Assembly (NCBI GenBank): GCA_963855995.1
Contig: OY979730.1
Coordinates: forward strand, 5,963,341-6,027,340
DNA: 64,000 nt
Origin: Muricea muricata
Lineage: Eukaryota > Cnidaria > Anthozoa > Malacalcyonacea > Plexauridae
Direction: 5' to 3'
Below are positions 12,501 to 24,180 of the stretch, piece after piece; positions within the stretch are counted from its first letter, which is position 1; every line of letters starts with the position of its first letter. The position numbers and the translations under genes were made by a program. The notes below the pieces were generated by a model, which was not told where the DNA came from, did no database searches, and saw only the letters and a list, made by a program, of their open reading frames with translations.

Positions 12501-13064
12501 AGCTTATAAACTGAAAAGAAACGATCTTAGAATCATCAAAATCGCGTTTTTAGCGCTCTAGAAGCGATTTGAGCGTAAAAACATGCTCAAATCACAAACT
12601 AAAGATTCCCGTCTAAAATCAATCACGGCGACGTTTTAGAGCTTAAAATGATAATTTTAGTGCTAAAGTGAACGAGTTAAGCGCAATGATATAATGCAAT
12701 CACGGACCTAAAAGAGACCTTCTAAATGAAAATTGCAGAACTTAGCAAGTCGGGAATCAAATTTTCGGCGCTCAAACTATGGAGATGAGTGAAATAACAT
12801 GTTGAAATGAGCAACCTATAACTAGCTTATAAACTGAAAAGAAACGATCTTAGAATCATCAAAATCGCGTTTTTAGCGCTCTAGAAGCGATTTGAGCGTA
12901 AAAACATGCTCAAATCACAAACTAAAGATTCCCGTCTAAAATCAATCACGGCGACGTTTTAGAGCTTAAAATGATAATTTTAGTGCTAAAGTGAACGAGT
13001 TAAGCGCAATGATATAATGCAATCACAGACCTAAAAGAGACCTTCCAAATGGAAATTGAAGAAC
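9196..13064. repeat. Irregular higher-order units of 7 and 5 monomers
   Basis: The marker monomer with gggaaacaagttttcggcgcc lies at 9196, 11453 and 13065, spacings of 2,257 and 1,612 bp (7 and 5 units). The 7-unit stretch contains an extra alternating pair compared with the 5-unit stretch. This is an irregular lead-in to the regular 2,256-bp repeat that follows. A variant with aaaaaagcg occurs at 10281 and 11893. Confidence 0.65.
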
Positions 13065-15320
13065 TTAGCAAGTCGGGAAACAAGTTTTCGGCGCCAAACC
13101 ATGGAGATGAGTGAAATAACATGTTGAAATGCAAAACCTATATCTAGCTTGTAATCTGAAAAGACACGATCTTAGAATCATCAAAATCGCGTTTTTAGCG
13201 TTGTAGAAGCGATTTGAGCGTAAAAACATGCTCAAGTCACCAACTAAAGATTCGCGTCTTAAATCGTTCACAGCGACGTTTTAGAGCTTAAAATGATATT
13301 TCAGTGCTAAAGTTAACGAACTGAGCGCTATGATTAACTGCAATCACGGACTTGAAAGAGACCTTCTAAATGAAAATTGCAGAACTTAGCAAGTCGGGAA
13401 TCAAATTTTCGGCGCTCAAACCATGGAGATGAGTGAAATAACATGTTGAAATGAGCAACCTATAACTAGCTTATAAACTGAAAAGAAACGATCTTAGAAT
13501 CATCAAAATCGCGTTTTTAAAGCTGTAGAAGCGATTTGAGCGTAAAAACATGCTCAAATCAGAAACTAAAGATTCCTGTCTAAAATCAATCACTGCGACG
13601 TTTTAGAGCTTAAAATGATATTTTTAGTGCTAAAATGAACGAGTTAAGCGCAATGATATAATGCAATCACGGACCTAAAAGAGACCTTCCAAATGGAAAT
13701 TGAAGAACTTAGCAAGTCGGGAAACAAGTTTTCGGCGCCAAACCATGGAGATGAGTGAAATAACATGTTGAAATGCGAAACCTATATCTAGCTTGTAATC
13801 TGAAAAGACACGATCTTAGAATCATCAAAATCGCGTTTTTAGCGCTGTAGAAGCGATTTGAGCGTAAAAACATGCTCAAGTCACCAACTAAAGATTCGCG
13901 TCTTAAATCGTTCACAGCGACGTTTTAGAGCTTAAAATGATATTTCAGTGCTAAAGTTAACGAACTGAGCGCTATGATTAACTGCAATCACGGACTTGAA
14001 AGAGACCTTCTAAATGAAAATTGCAGAACTTAGCAAGTCGGGAATCAAATTTTCGGCGCTCAAACCATGGAGATGAGTGAAATAACATGTTGAAATGAGC
14101 AACCTATAACTAGCTTATAAACTGAAAAGAAACGATCTTAGAATCATCAAAAAAGCGTTTTTAGCGCTCTAGAAGCGATTTGAGCGTAAAAACATGCTCA
14201 AATCACAAACTAAAGATTCCCGTCTAAAATCAATCACGGCGACGTTTTAGAGCTTAAAATGATAATTTTAGTGCTAAAGTGAACGAGTTAAGCGCAATGA
14301 TATAATGCAATCACAGACCTAAAAGAGACCTTCTAATTGGAAATTGAAGAACTTGGCAAGTCGGGAATTAAGTTTTCGGCGGTCAAACCATGGAGATGAG
14401 TGAAATAACATGTTGAAATGAGAAACCTATAACTAGCTTCTAAACTGAAAAGAGACGATCTTAGAATCATCAAAATCGCGTTTTTAGCACTCTAGAAGTG
14501 ATTTGAGCGTAAAAACATGCGAAAATCACCAACTATAGATTCGCGTCTTTAGTCGTTCACGGCGACGTTTTAGAGCTTAAAATTATATTTTAGTGCTAAA
14601 GTTAACGAATTGAGCGCTAGCATGTACTGCAATCACGGACTTAAAAGAGACCTTCTAAATGAAAATTGCAGAACTTAGCAAGTCGGGAATCAAATTTTCG
14701 GCGCTCAAACCATGGAGATGAGTGAAATAACATGTTGAAATGAGCAACCTATAACTAGCTTATAAACTGAAAAGAAACGATCTTAGAATCATCAAAATCG
14801 CGTTTTTAGCGCTCTAGAAGCGATTTGAGCGTAAAAACATGCTCAAATCACAAACTAAAGATTCCCGTCTAAAATCAATCACGGCGACGTTTTAGAGCTT
14901 AAAATGATAATTTTAGTGCTAAAGTGAACGAGTTAAGCGCAATGATATAATGCAATCACGGACCTAAAAGAGACCTTCTAAATGAAAATTGCAGAACTTA
15001 GCAAGTCGGGAATCAAATTTTCGGCGCTCAAACTATGGAGATGAGTGAAATAACATGTTGAAATGAGCAACCTATAACTAGCTTATAAACTGAAAAGAAA
15101 CGATCTTAGAATCATCAAAATCGCGTTTTTAGCGCTCTAGAAGCGATTTGAGCGTAAAAACATGCTCAAATCACAAACTAAAGATTCCCGTCTAAAATCA
15201 ATCACGGCGACGTTTTAGAGCTTAAAATGATAATTTTAGTGCTAAAGTGAACGAGTTAAGCGCAATGATATAATGCAATCACAGACCTAAAAGAGACCTT
15301 CCAAATGGAAATTGAAGAAC
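13065..15320. repeat. Higher-order repeat, 7 units (2,256 bp), copy 1
   Basis: Marker monomers (gggaaacaag...ggcgccaaacc) lie at 13065 and 13709, then recur at 15321 and 15965, so the pattern 2 units + 5 units repeats with a 2,256-bp period. Unit types follow the same order in both copies. Small differences are visible, such as aaaaaagcg at 14149 only in this copy. Confidence 0.75.
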
Positions 15321-17576
15321 TTAGCAAGTCGGGAAACAAGTTTTCGGCGCCAAACCATGGAGATGAGTGAAATAACATGTTGAAATGCAAAACCTATATC
15401 TAGCTTGTAATCTGAAAAGACACGATCTTAGAATCATCAAAATCGCGTTTTTAGCGTTGTAGAAGCGATTTGAGCGTAAAAACATGCTCAAGTCACCAAC
15501 TAAAGATTCGCGTCTTAAATCGTTCACAGCGACGTTTTAGAGCTTAAAATGATATTTCAGTGCTAAAGTTAACGAACTGAGCGCTATGATTAACTGCAAT
15601 CACGGACTTGAAAGAGACCTTCTAAATGAAAATTGCAGAACTTAGCAAGTCGGGAATCAAATTTTCGGCGCTCAAACCATGGAGATGAGTGAAATAACAT
15701 GTTGAAATGAGCAACCTATAACTAGCTTATAAACTGAAAAGAAACGATCTTAGAATCATCAAAATCGCGTTTTTAAAGCTGTAGAAGCGATTTGAGCGTA
15801 AAAACATGCTCAAATCAGAAACTAAAGATTCCTGTCTAAAATCAATCACTGCGACGTTTTAGAGCTTAAAATGATATTTTTAGTGCTAAAATGAACGAGT
15901 TAAGCGCAATGATATAATGCAATCACGGACCTAAAAGAGACCTTCCAAATGGAAATTGAAGAACTTAGCAAGTCGGGAAACAAGTTTTCGGCGCCAAACC
16001 ATGGAGATGAGTGAAATAACATGTTGAAATGCGAAACCTATATCTAGCTTGTAATCTGAAAAGACACGATCTTAGAATCATCAAAATCGCGTTTTTAGCG
16101 CTGTAGAAGCGATTTGAGCGTAAAAACATGCTCAAGTCACCAACTAAAGATTCGCGTCTTAAATCGTTCACAGCGACGTTTTAGAGCTTAAAATGATATT
16201 TCAGTGCTAAAGTTAACGAACTGAGCGCTATGATTAACTGCAATCACGGACTTGAAAGAGACCTTCTAAATGAAAATTGCAGAACTTAGCAAGTCGGGAA
16301 TCAAATTTTCGGCGCTCAAACCATGGAGATGAGTGAAATAACATGTTGAAATGAGCAACCTATAACTAGCTTATAAACTGAAAAGAAACGATCTTAGAAT
16401 CATCAAAATCGCGTTTTTAGCGCTCTAGAAGCGATTTGAGCGTAAAAACATGCTCAAATCACAAACTAAAGATTCCCGTCTAAAATCAATCACGGCGACG
16501 TTTTAGAGCTTAAAATGATAATTTTAGTGCTAAAGTGAACGAGTTAAGCGCAATGATATAATGCAATCACAGACCTAAAAGAGACCTTCTAATTGGAAAT
16601 TGAAGAACTTGGCAAGTCGGGAATTAAGTTTTCGGCGGTCAAACCATGGAGATGAGTGAAATAACATGTTGAAATGAGAAACCTATAACTAGCTTCTAAA
16701 CTGAAAAGAGACGATCTTAGAATCATCAAAATCGCGTTTTTAGCACTCTAGAAGTGATTTGAGCGTAAAAACATGCGAAAATCACCAACTATAGATTCGC
16801 GTCTTTAGTCGTTCACGGCGACGTTTTAGAGCTTAAAATTATATTTTAGTGCTAAAGTTAACGAATTGAGCGCTAGTATGTACTGCAATCACGGACTTAA
16901 AAGAGACCTTCTAAATGAAAATTGCAGAACTTAGCAAGTCGGGAATCAAATTTTCGGCGCTCAAACCATGGAGATGAGTGAAATAACATGTTGAAATGAG
17001 CAACCTATAACTAGCTTATAAACTGAAAAGAAACGATCTTAGAATCATCAAAATCGCGTTTTTAGCGCTCTAGAAGCGATTTCAGCGTAAAAACATGCTC
17101 AAATCACAAACTAAAGATTCCCGTCTAAAATCAATCACGGCGACGTTTTAGAGCTTAAAATGATAATTTTAGTGCTAAAGTGAACGAGTTAAGCGCAATG
17201 ATATAATGCAATCACAGACCTAAAAGAGACCTTCTAAATGAAAATTGCAGAACTTAGCAAGTCGGGAATCAAATTTTCGGCGCTCAAACTATGGAGATGA
17301 GTGAAATAACATGTTGAAATGAGCAACCTATAACTAGCTTATAAACTGAAAAGAAACGATCTTAGAATCATCAAAATCGCGTTTTTAGCGCTCTAGAAGC
17401 GATTTGAGCGTAAAAACATGCTCAAATCACAAACTAAAGATTCCCGTCTAAAATCAATCACGGCGACGTTTTAGAGCTTAAAATGATAATTTTAGTGCTA
17501 AAGTGAACGAGTTAAGCGCAATGATATAATGCAATCACTGACCTAAAAGAGACCTTCCAAATGGAAATTGAAGAAC
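15321..17576. repeat. Higher-order repeat, 7 units (2,256 bp), copy 2
   Basis: Second full copy of the 7-unit repeat, ending at the next marker monomer at 17577. The first part of the window (492 to 2104 markers) reproduces the 15965 to 17577 part, because the window start is itself a duplicate of this region. Confidence 0.75.
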
Positions 17577-18661
17577 TTAGCAAGTCGGGAAACAAGTTTT
17601 CGGCGCCAAACCATGGAGATGAGTGAAATAACATGTTGAAATGCAAAACCTATATCTAGCTTGTAATCTGAAAAGACACGATCTTAGAATCATCAAAATC
17701 GCGTTTTTAGCGCTGTAGAAGCGATTTGAGCGTAAAAACATGCTCAAGTCACCAACTAAAGATTCGCGTCTTAAATCGTTCACAGCGACGTTTTAGAGCT
17801 TAAAATGATATTTCAGTGCTAAAGTTAACGAACTGAGCGCTATGATTAACTGCAATCACGGACTTGAAAGATACCTTCTAAATGAAAATTGCAGAACTTA
17901 GCAAGTCGGGAATCAAATTTTCGGCGCTCAAACCATGGAGATGAGTGAAATAACATGTTGAAATGAGCAACCTATAACTAGCTTATAAACTGAAAAGAAA
18001 CGATCTTAGAATCATCAAAATCGCGTTTTTAGCGCTCTAGAAGCGATTTGAGCGTAAAAACATGCTCAAATCACAAACTAAAGATTCCCGTCTAAAATCA
18101 ATCACGGCGACGTTTTAGAGCTTAAAATGATAATTTTAGTGCTAAAGTGAACGAGTTAAGCGCAATGATATAATGCAATCACAGACCTAAAAGAGACCTT
18201 CTAATTGGAAATTGAAGAACTTGGCAAGTCGGGAATTAAGTTTTCGGCGGTCAAACCATGGAGATGAGTGAAATAACATGTTGAAATGAGAAACCTATAA
18301 CTAGCTTCTAAATTGAAAAGAGACGATCTTAGAATCATCAAAATCGCGTTTTTAGCACTCTAGAAGTGATTTGAGCGTAAAAACATGCGAAAATCACCAA
18401 CTATAGATTCGCGTCTTTAGTCGTTCACGGCGACGTTTTAGAGCTTAAAATTATATTTTAGTGCTAAAGTTAACGAATTGAGCGCTAGTATGTACTGCAA
18501 TCACGGACTTAAAAGAGACCTTCTAAATGAAAATTGCAGAACTTAGCAAGTCGGGAATCAAATTTTCGGCGCTCAAACCATGGAGATGAGTGAAATAACA
18601 TGTTGAAATGAGCAACCTATAACTAGCTTATAAACTGAAAAGAAACGATCTTAGAATCATA

Positions 18662-19597
18662 CATCCTGTCCTTATTAATTGGATAGCCAACTTTCTTACT
18701 GACAGAAGACAGCGTACAAGAATCGGCCAGAATTATTCTTGTTGGAGACCAATCAATGGTGGTGTCCCACAGGGAACTAAACTTGGCCCCTTGCTCTTTT
18801 TAATCATGGTGAATGACCTGAAGGTCTCTGACGATTCTGTTAAATTCGTAGACGACACTACTTTATGGGAAATTATTACGAGTGCCCAATCGTCCACTTC
18901 AGCCTTACAGGCACAAATTAGTGTATGCTCCAGTTGGGTGGCCAAAAACAATATGAAATTGAATCCCTCTAAAACCAAGGAAATACGAGTATGTTTTTCG
19001 ACCTATGATACCAAAGCACTTCCACCACTTACCAGTGATGGCTGTATCATTTCTGTCGTGTCACACGCTAAATTACTCGGATTAATCATCTCGGAAGACC
19101 TCAAGTGGGTTCTTCATGTTAATTTCATTTGTAAGAAAGCTGCGAAGCGTCTGTATGCTCTACGATTATTAAAGAGATCTTCCATTCCATCTAGCAGGTT
19201 ACTGCGAGTGTTTAATACATGCATCCGACCAATCTTGGAGTACGCGTGCGAAGTATGGCATCACAGTTTGCCCAAGTATTTAAGCGATCAGATCGAAAGG
19301 ATCCAACGCAGAGCTCTACGAATTATCTTCCCAGATTGTTGTTATGATATTGCAATGGTCCGTGCCGGCGCGGTGTCATTGTTCATACGGAGAGAGATGA
19401 TCTGTAAGAGATTTTTTGAACGAATGCGTACCGACGAATCACACAAGTTACATTCCCTTGTCCCTTCTAATCGGGATACAGAATATTCCCTCCGTGGTAG
19501 TAATAACATATTATCAATACCTAGGTGTAGAACTGATAGATACGCAAACAGTTTCATAATGGCTAGTAGTAAAGCTTTTAACATTAGTAAAACTTAA
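18662..19597 (+). CDS. Reverse transcriptase C-terminal fragment (ORF2-like), 311 codons
   Basis: This is the end of a LINE polyprotein that, when complete, nicks the target and copies the element RNA into DNA. The frame opens at the LINE/satellite joint (HPVLINWIANFLTDRRQR...) and runs without a break to TAA at 19595-19597; no native start is present, so it is a fragment. Visible parts: GVPQGTKLGPLLF (residues 34-46), the catalytic box FVDD at 62-65 with both aspartates kept (tyrosine is more usual at the first position), the SWVAKNNMKLNPSKTK region, the thumb-like segment with LLKRSSIP and RPILEYACEVW, and the C-terminal CRTDRYANSF motif shared with LINE 2. The finger domain and endonuclease are missing. 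An intact frame after truncation suggests a young insertion. It is unlikely to be expressed or active alone. Confidence 0.88.
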   Translation, partial: HPVLINWIANFLTDRRQRTRIGQNYSCWRPINGGVPQGTKLGPLLFLIMVNDLKVSDDSVKFVDDTTLWEIITSAQSSTSALQAQISVCSSWVAKNNMKLNPSKTKEIRVCFSTYDTKALPPLTSDGCIISVVSHAKLLGLIISEDLKWVLHVNFICKKAAKRLYALRLLKRSSIPSSRLLRVFNTCIRPILEYACEVWHHSLPKYLSDQIERIQRRALRIIFPDCCYDIAMVRAGAVSLFIRREMICKRFFERMRTDESHKLHSLVPSNRDTEYSLRGSNNILSIPRCRTDRYANSFIMASSKAFNISKT

Positions 19598-19677
19598 TAT
19601 AATTATCTATGCAATTATTGCTATAATAGTTCTTATAATTGATTGTAATTCTCATCTTAACTCTTTTAATCTTGTAA

Positions 19678-19712
19678 ACCGGTGTAATTCAGTCTCCGAC
19701 TGCTAAATCGGT
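19678..19712 (+). promoter_or_regulatory. 3'UTR stem-loop of LINE 1
   Basis: Outer arms accggt (19678-19683) and atcggt (19707-19712) pair with one G-U; inner arms cagtc (19690-19694) and gactg (19698-19702) pair perfectly around the loop tcc. An internal loop separates the stems. In the eel L2 element UnaL2 a 3' stem-loop is recognised by its RT; a like role here is inference by position and shape. Confidence 0.6.
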
Positions 19713-19718
19713 CTTCTC

Positions 19719-19724
19719 AATAAA
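19719..19724 (+). promoter_or_regulatory. Polyadenylation signal of LINE 1
   Basis: Canonical aataaa, about 10 bp before the A run at 19730-19741, in the expected place for 3'-end formation of the element transcript. Confidence 0.6.
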
Positions 19725-22700
19725 TTATTAAAAAAAAAAAATAAAATTATTAAAAATCGCGTTTTTAGCGCTCTAGAAGCGATTTGAGCGTAAAAACATG
19801 CTCAAATCACAAACTAAAGATTCCCGTCTAAAATCAATCACGGCGACGTTTTAGAGCTTAAAATGATAATTTTAGTGCTAAAGTGAACGAGTTAAGCGCA
19901 ATGATATAATGCAATCACAGACCTAAAAGAGACCTTCTAAATGAAAATTGCAGAACTTAGCAAGTCGGGAATCAAATTTTCGGCGCTCAAACTATGGAGA
20001 TGAGTGAAATAACATGTTGAAATGAGCAACCTATAACTAGCTTATAAACTGAAAAGAAACGATCTTAGAATCATCAAAATCGCGTTTTTAGCGCTCTAGA
20101 AGCGATTTGAGCGTAAAAACATGCTCAAATCACAAACTAAAGATTCCCGTCTAAAATCAATCACGGCGACGTTTTAGAGCTTAAAATGATAATTTTAGTG
20201 CTAAAGTGAACGAGTTAAGCGCAATGATATAATGCAATCACAGACCTAAAAGAGACCTTCTAATTGGAAATTGAAGAACTTAGCAAGTCGGGAATTAAGT
20301 TTTCGGCGGTCAAACCATGGAGATGAGTGAAAAAACATGTTGAAATGCGAAACCTATAACTAGCTTGTAATCTGAAAAGACACGATCTTAGAATCATCAA
20401 AATCGCGTTTTTAGCGCTGTAGCAGCGATTTAAGCATAAAACATGCTCAAATCCCCAACTATAGATTCACGTCTTAAATCGTTCACGGCGACGTTTTAGA
20501 GCTTAAAATGATATTTTAGTGCTAAAGTTAACGAATTGAGCGCTATGATGTACTGCAATCACGGACTTAAAAGAGACCTTCTAAATGAAAATTGCAGAAC
20601 TTAGCAAGTCGGGAATCAAGTTTTCAGCGCTCAAACCATGGGGATGAGTGAAATAACATGTTGAAATGCGAAACCTATAACTAGCTTGTAATCTGAAAAG
20701 ACACGATCTTAGAATCATCAAAATCGCGTTTTTAGCGCTGTAGAAGCGATTTGAGCGTAAAAAGATGCTCAAGTCACCAACTAAAGATTCGCGTCTTAAA
20801 TCGTTCACGGCGACGTTTTAGAGCTTAAAATGATATTTCAGTGCTAAAGTTAATGAACTGAGCGCTATGATTAACTGCAATCACGGACTTAAAAGACACC
20901 TTCTAAATGAAAATTGCAGAACTTAGCAAGTCGGGAATCAAGTTTTCGGCGCTCAAACCATGGAGATGAGTGAAATAACATGTTGAAATGAGCAACCTAT
21001 AACTAGCTTATAAACAGAAAAGAAACGATCTTAGATTCATCAAAATCGCGTTTTTAGCGCTCTAGAAGCGATTTGAGCGTAAAAAAATTCCTCAAATCAC
21101 AAACTAAAGATTCCCGTCTAAAATCAATCACGGCGACGTTTTAGAGCTTAAAATGATATTTTTAGTGCTAAAGTGAACGAGTTAAGCGCAATGATATAAT
21201 GCAATCACGGACCTAAAAGAGACCTTCTAATTGGAAATTGAAGAACTTAGCAAGTCGGGAATTAAGTTTTCGGCGGTCAAACCATGGAGATGAGTGAAGT
21301 AACATGTTGAAATGAGAAACCTATAACTAGCTTGTAAACTGAAAATAAACGATCTTAGAATCATCAAAATCGCGTTTTTAGCACTCTAGAAGTGATTTGA
21401 GCGTAAAAACATGCGAAAATCACCAACTATAGATTCGCGTCTTTAGTCGTTCACGGCGACGTTTTAGAGCTTAAAATGATATTTTAGTGCTAAAGTTAAC
21501 GAATTGAGCGCTATGATGTACTGCAATCACGGACTTAAAAGAGACCTTCTAAATGAAAATTGCAGAACTTATCAAGTCGGGAATCAAGTTTTCGGCGCTC
21601 AAACCATGGAGATGAGTGAAATAACATGTTGAAATGCGAAACCTATAACTAGCTTTTAATCTGAAAAGACACGATCTTAGAATCATCAAAATCGCGTTTT
21701 TAGCGCTGTAGAAGCGATTTGAGCGTAAAAAGATGCTCAAGTCACCAACTAAAGATTCGCGTCTTAAATCGTTCACGGCGACGTTTTAGAGCTTAAAATG
21801 ATATTTCAGTGCTAAAGTTAATGAACTGAGCGCTATGATTAACTGCAATCACGGACTTAAAAGACACCTTCGAAATGAAAATTGCAGAACTTAGCAAGTC
21901 GGGATTCAAGTTTTCGGCGCTCAAACCATGGAGATGAGTGAAATAACATGTTGAAATGAGCAACCTATAACTAGCTTATAAACAGAAAAGAAACGATCTT
22001 AGATTCATCAAAATCGCGTTTTTAGCGCTCTAGAAGCGATTTGAGCGTAAAAACATGCTCAAATCACAAACTAAAGATTCCCGTCTAAAATCAATCACGG
22101 CGACATTTTAGAGCTTAAAATGATATTTTTAGTGCTAAAGTGAACGAGTTAAGCGCAATGATATAATGCAATCACGGACCTAAAAGAGACCTTCTAATTG
22201 GACATTGAAGAACTTAGCAAGTCGGGAATTAAGTTTTCGGCGGTCAAACCATGGAGATGAGTGAAGTAACATGTTGAAATGAGAAACCTATAACTAGCTT
22301 GTAAACTGAAAAGAAACAATCTTAGAATCATCAAAATCGCGTTTTTAGCACTCTAGAAGTGATTTGAGCGTAAAAACATGCGAAAATCACCAACTATAGA
22401 TTCGCGTCTTTAGTCGTTCACGGCGACGTTTTAGAGCTTAAAATGATATTTTAGTGCTAAAGTTAACGAATTGAGCGCTATGATTAACTGCAATCACGGA
22501 CTTAAAAGAGACCTTCTAAATGAAAATTGCAGAACTTAGCAAGTCGGGAATCAAGTTTTCGGCGCTCAAACCATAGAGATGAGTGATATAACATGTTGAA
22601 ATGAGAAACCTATAACTAGCTTATAAACTGAAAAGAAACGATCTTAGAATCATCAAAATCGCCTTTTTAGCCCTCTAGAAGCGATTTGAGCGTAAAAAAA

Positions 22701-24180
22701 TGCTCAAATCACAAACTAAAGATTCCCGTCTAAAATCAATCACGGCGACGTTTTAGAGCTTAAAATGATGTTTTTAGTGCTCAAGTGAACGAGTTAAGCG
22801 CAATGATATAATGCAATCACGGACCTAAAAGAGACCTTCTAATTGGACATTGAAGAACTTAGCAAGTCGGGAATTAAGTTTTCGGCGGTCAAACCATGGA
22901 GATGAGTGAAGTAACATGTTGAAATGGGAAACCTATAACTAGCTTGTAAACTGAAAAGAAACGATCTTAGAATCATCAAAATCGCGTTTTTAGCACTCTA
23001 GAAGTGATTTGAGCCTAAAAACATGCGAAAATCACCAACTATAGATTCGCGTCTTTAGTCGTTCACGGCGACGTTTTAGAGCTTAAAATGATATTTTAGT
23101 GCTAAAGTTAACGAATTGAGCGCTATGATTAACTGCAATCACGGACTTAAAAGAGACCTTCTAAATGAAAATTGCAGAACTTAGCAAGTCGGGAATCAAG
23201 TTTTCGGCGCTCAAACCATAGAGATGAGTGAAATAACATGTTGAAATGAGAAACCTATAACTAGCTTATAAACTGAAAAGAAACGATCTTAGAATCATCA
23301 AAATCGCCTTTTTAGCCCTCTAGAAGCGATTTGAGCGTAAAAAAATGCTCAAATCACAAACTAAAGATTCCCGTCTAAAATCAATCACGGCGACGTTTTA
23401 GAGCTTAAAATGATGTTTTTAGTGCTCAAGTGAACGAGTTAAGCGCAATGATATAATGCAATCACGGACCTAAAAGAGACCTTCTAATTGGAAATTGAAG
23501 AACTTAGCAAGTCGGGAATTAAGTTTTCGGCGGTCAAACCATGGAGATGAGTGAAATAACATGTTGAAATGAGAAACCTATAACTAGCTTGTAAACTGAA
23601 AAGAAACGATCTTAGAATCATCAAAATCGCGTTTTTAGCACTCTAGAAGTGATTTGAGCGTAAAAACATGCGAAAATCACCAACTATAGATTCGCGTCTT
23701 AAGTCGTTCACGGCGACGTTTTAGAGCTTAAAATGATATTTTAGTGCTAAAGTTAACGAATTGAGCGCTATGATGTACTGCAATCACGGACTTAAAAGAG
23801 ACCTTCTAAATGAAAATTGCAGAACTTAGCAAGTCGGGAATCAAGTTTTCAGCGCTCAAACCATGGAGATGAGTGAAATAACATGTTGAAATGCGAAACC
23901 TATAACTAGCTTGTAATCTGAAAAGACACGATCTTAGAATCATCAAAATCGCGTTTTTAGCGCTGTAGCAGCGATTTAAGCATAAAACATGCTCAAATCC
24001 CCAACTATAGATTCACGTCTTAAATCGTTCACGGCGACGTTTTAGAGCTTAAAATGATATTTCAGTGCTAAAGTTAACGAATTGAGCGCTATGATTAACT
24101 GCAATCACGGACTTAAAAGAGACCTTCTAAATGAAAATTGCAGAACTTAGCAAGTCGGGAATCAAGTTTTCGGCGCTCAA

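Larger units (their letters stand above)
1..18660. repeat. 322-bp satellite array, left block
   Basis: Tandem head-to-tail repeats of about 322 bp cover this whole block, about 58 units, already mid-unit at base 1. Marker words such as 'gacgttttagagcttaaaa' and 'gatgagtgaaataacatg' recur every 321-323 bp. Units are not identical: they fall into types that differ in subunit B (for example agcgctctagaagcg, agcactctagaagtg, agcgctgtagaagcg, aaagctgtagaagcg, gctgtagcagcg) and in the C/A junction (ggcgctcaaacc, ggcggtcaaacc, ggcgccaaacc). Types recur in fixed order, which defines the higher-order repeats listed separately. There is no gene in the block. I do not recognise the family. A centromeric or heterochromatic role is inference from size and organisation only. 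Confidence 0.97.
18661..19752 (+). mobile_element. 5'-truncated non-LTR retrotransposon (LINE 1 of this window), CR1/L2-like
   Basis: Unrelated sequence interrupts the satellite exactly here. It holds the C-terminal part of a reverse transcriptase in one open frame, a ~155-bp 3'UTR, a polyadenylation signal and an A/T-rich tail, which is the usual product of incomplete target-primed reverse transcription. The array resumes in register: the left flank ends ttagaatcat and the right starts aaaatcgcg, together restoring the normal word ttagaatcatcaaaatcgcg apart from one C. I see no target-site duplication. The CR1/L2 assignment rests on the protein style (GVPQGTKLGP, FVDD, CRTDRY near the C-terminus) and the 3' stem-loop plus short repeat tail; another Jockey-superfamily clade is possible. 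Confidence 0.9.
19598..19752 (+). other. LINE 1 3'UTR and tail
   Basis: A/T-rich non-coding 3' end after the RT stop. It contains a two-part stem-loop (19678-19712), the signal aataaa (19719-19724), an A run, and a tail in which taaattattaaa is followed by taaaattattaaa, a degenerate short repeat. CR1 and L2 elements often end in short tandem repeats rather than a pure poly(A), in line with the family guess. The exact right end is uncertain by several bases because tail and target are both A-rich. Confidence 0.75.
15474..23570. repeat. Right copy of the ~8-kb segmental duplication, carrying LINE 1
   Basis: This segment repeats the first 8 kb of the window almost exactly apart from the LINE at 18661-19752 and the absence of three satellite units (about 968 bp) beside it. 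Only scattered single-base differences were seen, for example gatttcagcg near 17080 against gatttgagcg, and gaaacaatc near 22315 against gaaacgatc. The near identity suggests recent duplication, or an assembly effect that would need long reads to exclude. Confidence 0.8.

Noticed and set aside
18733..19584. Minus-strand open frames of about 80 codons inside LINE 1 (18733-18978, 19342-19584)
   Set aside because: Antisense shadows of the RT frame; no recognisable protein content.
18640..19770. Target-site duplication around LINE 1
   Set aside because: Flanks ttagaatcat and aaaatcgcg share no direct repeat longer than chance, and the A-rich tail makes any one- or two-base match meaningless.
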